From assembly GCA_963696875.1 (NCBI GenBank), contig CAVOLQ010000007.1, positions 310,001-374,000 on the forward strand: a stretch of DNA of 64,000 nt, given 5' to 3'. Shown here in pieces: positions 62,701 to 64,000 of the stretch. Numbering within the stretch: position 1 is the stretch's first letter; each line of letters starts with the position of its first letter. The notes under the pieces were generated by a model, which had not been told where the DNA came from, searched no databases, and was given only the letters and a program-made list of their open reading frames with translations. Source of the DNA: Albibacterium sp963696875. Lineage in GTDB: Bacteria > Bacteroidota > Bacteroidia > Sphingobacteriales > Sphingobacteriaceae. A program made the translations under genes and the position numbers.

Positions 62701-63633
62701 ATGAAATACTCTTACTTGTTTGTGTTAATGATCACGATATACAGTTTATTTTATACAGCGAATGCGCAAGAGCCAAAAGTCGATCGAAAGCTGGAAACTG
62801 CCCTCAAAGCAATGACAGAAGATTATCATGGCACAATAGGAATTTACGTTTATCATTTAAAAACGAACCGTGAAGCTGCGCTTAATGCCAATACGATTTT
62901 TCCGACTGCCAGCGTAGTAAAAGTCCCCATCTTAATTGGTCTTTTTGATAAAATAGAGAAAGGGGATTTGAAATATAATCAGCCCCTTGTCTATACACGA
63001 GATTTAGATTATGGAGGATCGGGCTTGATGACCAATTATCGAGATAGTGCAAAAACTGATCTTAGTATAGCTGCTGCCTTGATGATCAGCTACAGCGATA
63101 ATGCAACTTCGTTATGGAGCCAGAAAATGGCAGGGGGTGGAGTGGCTATCAATCATTTGATGGCAGAATATGGTTTAGAGCATACACGGGTTAATTCACG
63201 AACCCCTGGAAGAGAGAAAGACTGGGAGCTGTACGGTTGGGGACAAACCACTCCAAGGGAAATGGCCACACTTTTGGTAAAAATCCGAAGCGGCGAGGTG
63301 ATTAGTAAGGAAGCAAGCGACCGCATGTATAGGATGATGACCAATCAATTTTATGATGATAATGCACTTTCACAAATACCACCTTATATTCAGACTGCTT
63401 CAAAAACGGGTGCGGTTAATCAATCTCGCTCGGAATTGGTAATGGTAAATGCACCACATGGAGATTATGTATTTTATATTGGAACGAAAGACAATGAAGA
63501 CACTTCTTGGACATCAAGCAATGAAGCTTGGGAATTGACGCGCCGAATTTCGTCCTTCTTATGGAATTATTTTGAACCAAAATCGGATTGGAAACCTGTA
63601 GGAGGTCAGAAATTCAAAGATGTAACCTATTAA
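62701..63633 (+). CDS. Secreted serine hydrolase, class A beta-lactamase fold
   Basis: A 310-residue protein with a signal peptide (residues 1-22) and the penicillin-binding fold motifs S-V-V-K (Ser71/Lys74), S-D-N (132-134) and K-T-G (235-237). The omega-loop region (residues 165-182) is shortened. The Glu-x3-Asn arrangement of class A beta-lactamases (Glu166) is not evident. Acylation by beta-lactams is possible, but a deacylation defect is likely. A role as a true resistance enzyme is not supported. Confidence 0.82.
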   Translation: MKYSYLFVLMITIYSLFYTANAQEPKVDRKLETALKAMTEDYHGTIGIYVYHLKTNREAALNANTIFPTASVVKVPILIGLFDKIEKGDLKYNQPLVYTRDLDYGGSGLMTNYRDSAKTDLSIAAALMISYSDNATSLWSQKMAGGGVAINHLMAEYGLEHTRVNSRTPGREKDWELYGWGQTTPREMATLLVKIRSGEVISKEASDRMYRMMTNQFYDDNALSQIPPYIQTASKTGAVNQSRSELVMVNAPHGDYVFYIGTKDNEDTSWTSSNEAWELTRRISSFLWNYFEPKSDWKPVGGQKFKDVTY

Positions 63634-63712
63634 AAACCCGTGATTTTGATTCTTTTAGAATTAGCGTTATTTTATCTTATTTACGTATATTTGCAATTGA
63701 ATAAGCTAGAGA

Positions 63713-64000
63713 ATGATTTCCTTTTTGAAAGAGAGTACTTTTGTTGTTAATGATGTTCTAAGCGATGCTTGGGAAGTGTTAAAAAAAAAATATTTTGCGA
63801 TTTCTGGGCTCTGCCTTTTGATGTTTGTAACGTCAAACTCATCTGCAATATTGGGGTTTTACTTTAACGAATTTAACTCTATCCTTAATATATTTATTGC
63901 TCTTCTATTCGTAATTCTTTACTTTGGAATTCAGCTCACTTTATTTAAACATATCTTTCAGATTTTAGATAAGGAAGAAAATGCAATAAGGCTCAAGAAA
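63713..64000 (+). CDS. Membrane protein, start of a longer gene (cut by window edge)
   Basis: The ATG at 63713 opens a frame that reaches the window end (96 codons). A short cytosolic part (F-L-K-E-S-T-F-V-V-N-D-V-L-S-D-A-W) is followed by two hydrophobic segments (F-A-I-S-G-L-C-L-L-M-F and I-F-I-A-L-L-F-V-I-L-Y). It resembles the start of multi-pass proteins with a conserved N-terminal amphipathic segment, but the family cannot be named from this part. The A10 run inside the frame is uninterrupted here. Confidence 0.72.
   Translation, partial: MISFLKESTFVVNDVLSDAWEVLKKKYFAISGLCLLMFVTSNSSAILGFYFNEFNSILNIFIALLFVILYFGIQLTLFKHIFQILDKEENAIRLKK

Noticed and set aside
62701..63633. Beta-lactam resistance gene
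   Set aside because: The general acid/base Glu region is not identifiable, so resistance should not be claimed from fold motifs alone.

Overview
The window is AT-rich bacterial chromosome, most probably from a member of the Bacteroidota close to the Sphingobacteriaceae (Pedobacter/Sphingobacterium/Olivibacter type). The evidence is a textbook Bacteroidota promoter (TTTG, 19 nt, TACTTTTG) in front of a tRNA-Ser, a long NusB, a Rho with a large N-terminal insertion, a leucine dehydrogenase/nusB/DUF1573/yajC/ybbR/coaE neighbourhood, a sufBCDSE operon and a TonB receptor with a carboxypeptidase-like N-terminal domain. I saw no prophage, insertion sequence, CRISPR array or replication origin.

Layout. 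0-4.4 kb: sppA (cut by the window edge), folK, pssA and a rho gene carrying two single-base insertions. 4.5-12.2 kb: pyrF, the sufBCDS-sufE iron-sulfur operon, an Lrp regulator and ung. 12.2-21 kb: an MsbA-like ABC exporter broken by five single-base indels, a leucine-dehydrogenase-like gene, nusB, a DUF1573 lipoprotein, yajC, ybbR, coaE and an MBL-fold exonuclease. 20.3-33.2 kb: a ZIP transporter, a PAP2 phosphatase, a methyltransferase, glmM, a second cysteine desulfurase, a pseudouridine synthase, accD, fba, a 1-Cys peroxiredoxin, a WalJ-like hydrolase (frameshifted), MscS and small conserved proteins. 33.3-38.2 kb: an accessory outer-membrane cassette (Cys-rich small protein, TonB receptor, BNR-type lipoprotein, one decayed gene). 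38.3-45.3 kb: patatin, murI, aroQ, a glycosyltransferase, an LpxL-like acyltransferase, WbqC and a FUSC-type membrane protein. 45.5-52.6 kb: a divergent PEP carboxylase, a lipoprotein, an oxidoreductase and the polyphosphate pair ppk1-ppx. 52.7-64 kb: tRNA-Ser(UGA), a TPR protein, a compact eight-gene type II fatty-acid-synthase-like operon, a VOC protein, a NYN/LOTUS protein, tRNA-Ser(GGA), thioredoxin, a beta-lactamase-fold serine hydrolase and a cut membrane protein.

The most interesting locus is the 54.3-59.9 kb operon. It encodes a ketoreductase, hot-dog dehydratase, acyl carrier protein, ketosynthase, FabI-like enoyl reductase, holo-ACP synthase, alpha/beta hydrolase and PlsC-like acyltransferase, with junctions between an 11-nt overlap and a 12-nt gap. 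It looks like a dedicated acyl-chain assembly line with its own activation and off-loading enzymes, and its ACP has a non-standard P-S-T modification site.

Second, several housekeeping-type enzymes lack residues that are usually invariant: leucine dehydrogenase (catalytic Lys to Asn), polyphosphate kinase (second His to Thr) and PEP carboxylase (His to Asp, altered C-terminus). Third, single-base indels are concentrated in a few genes. Four of these genes are restored exactly by single-base corrections, which suggests local sequence error. One (37.6-38.2 kb) also carries in-frame stops and is a real pseudogene.
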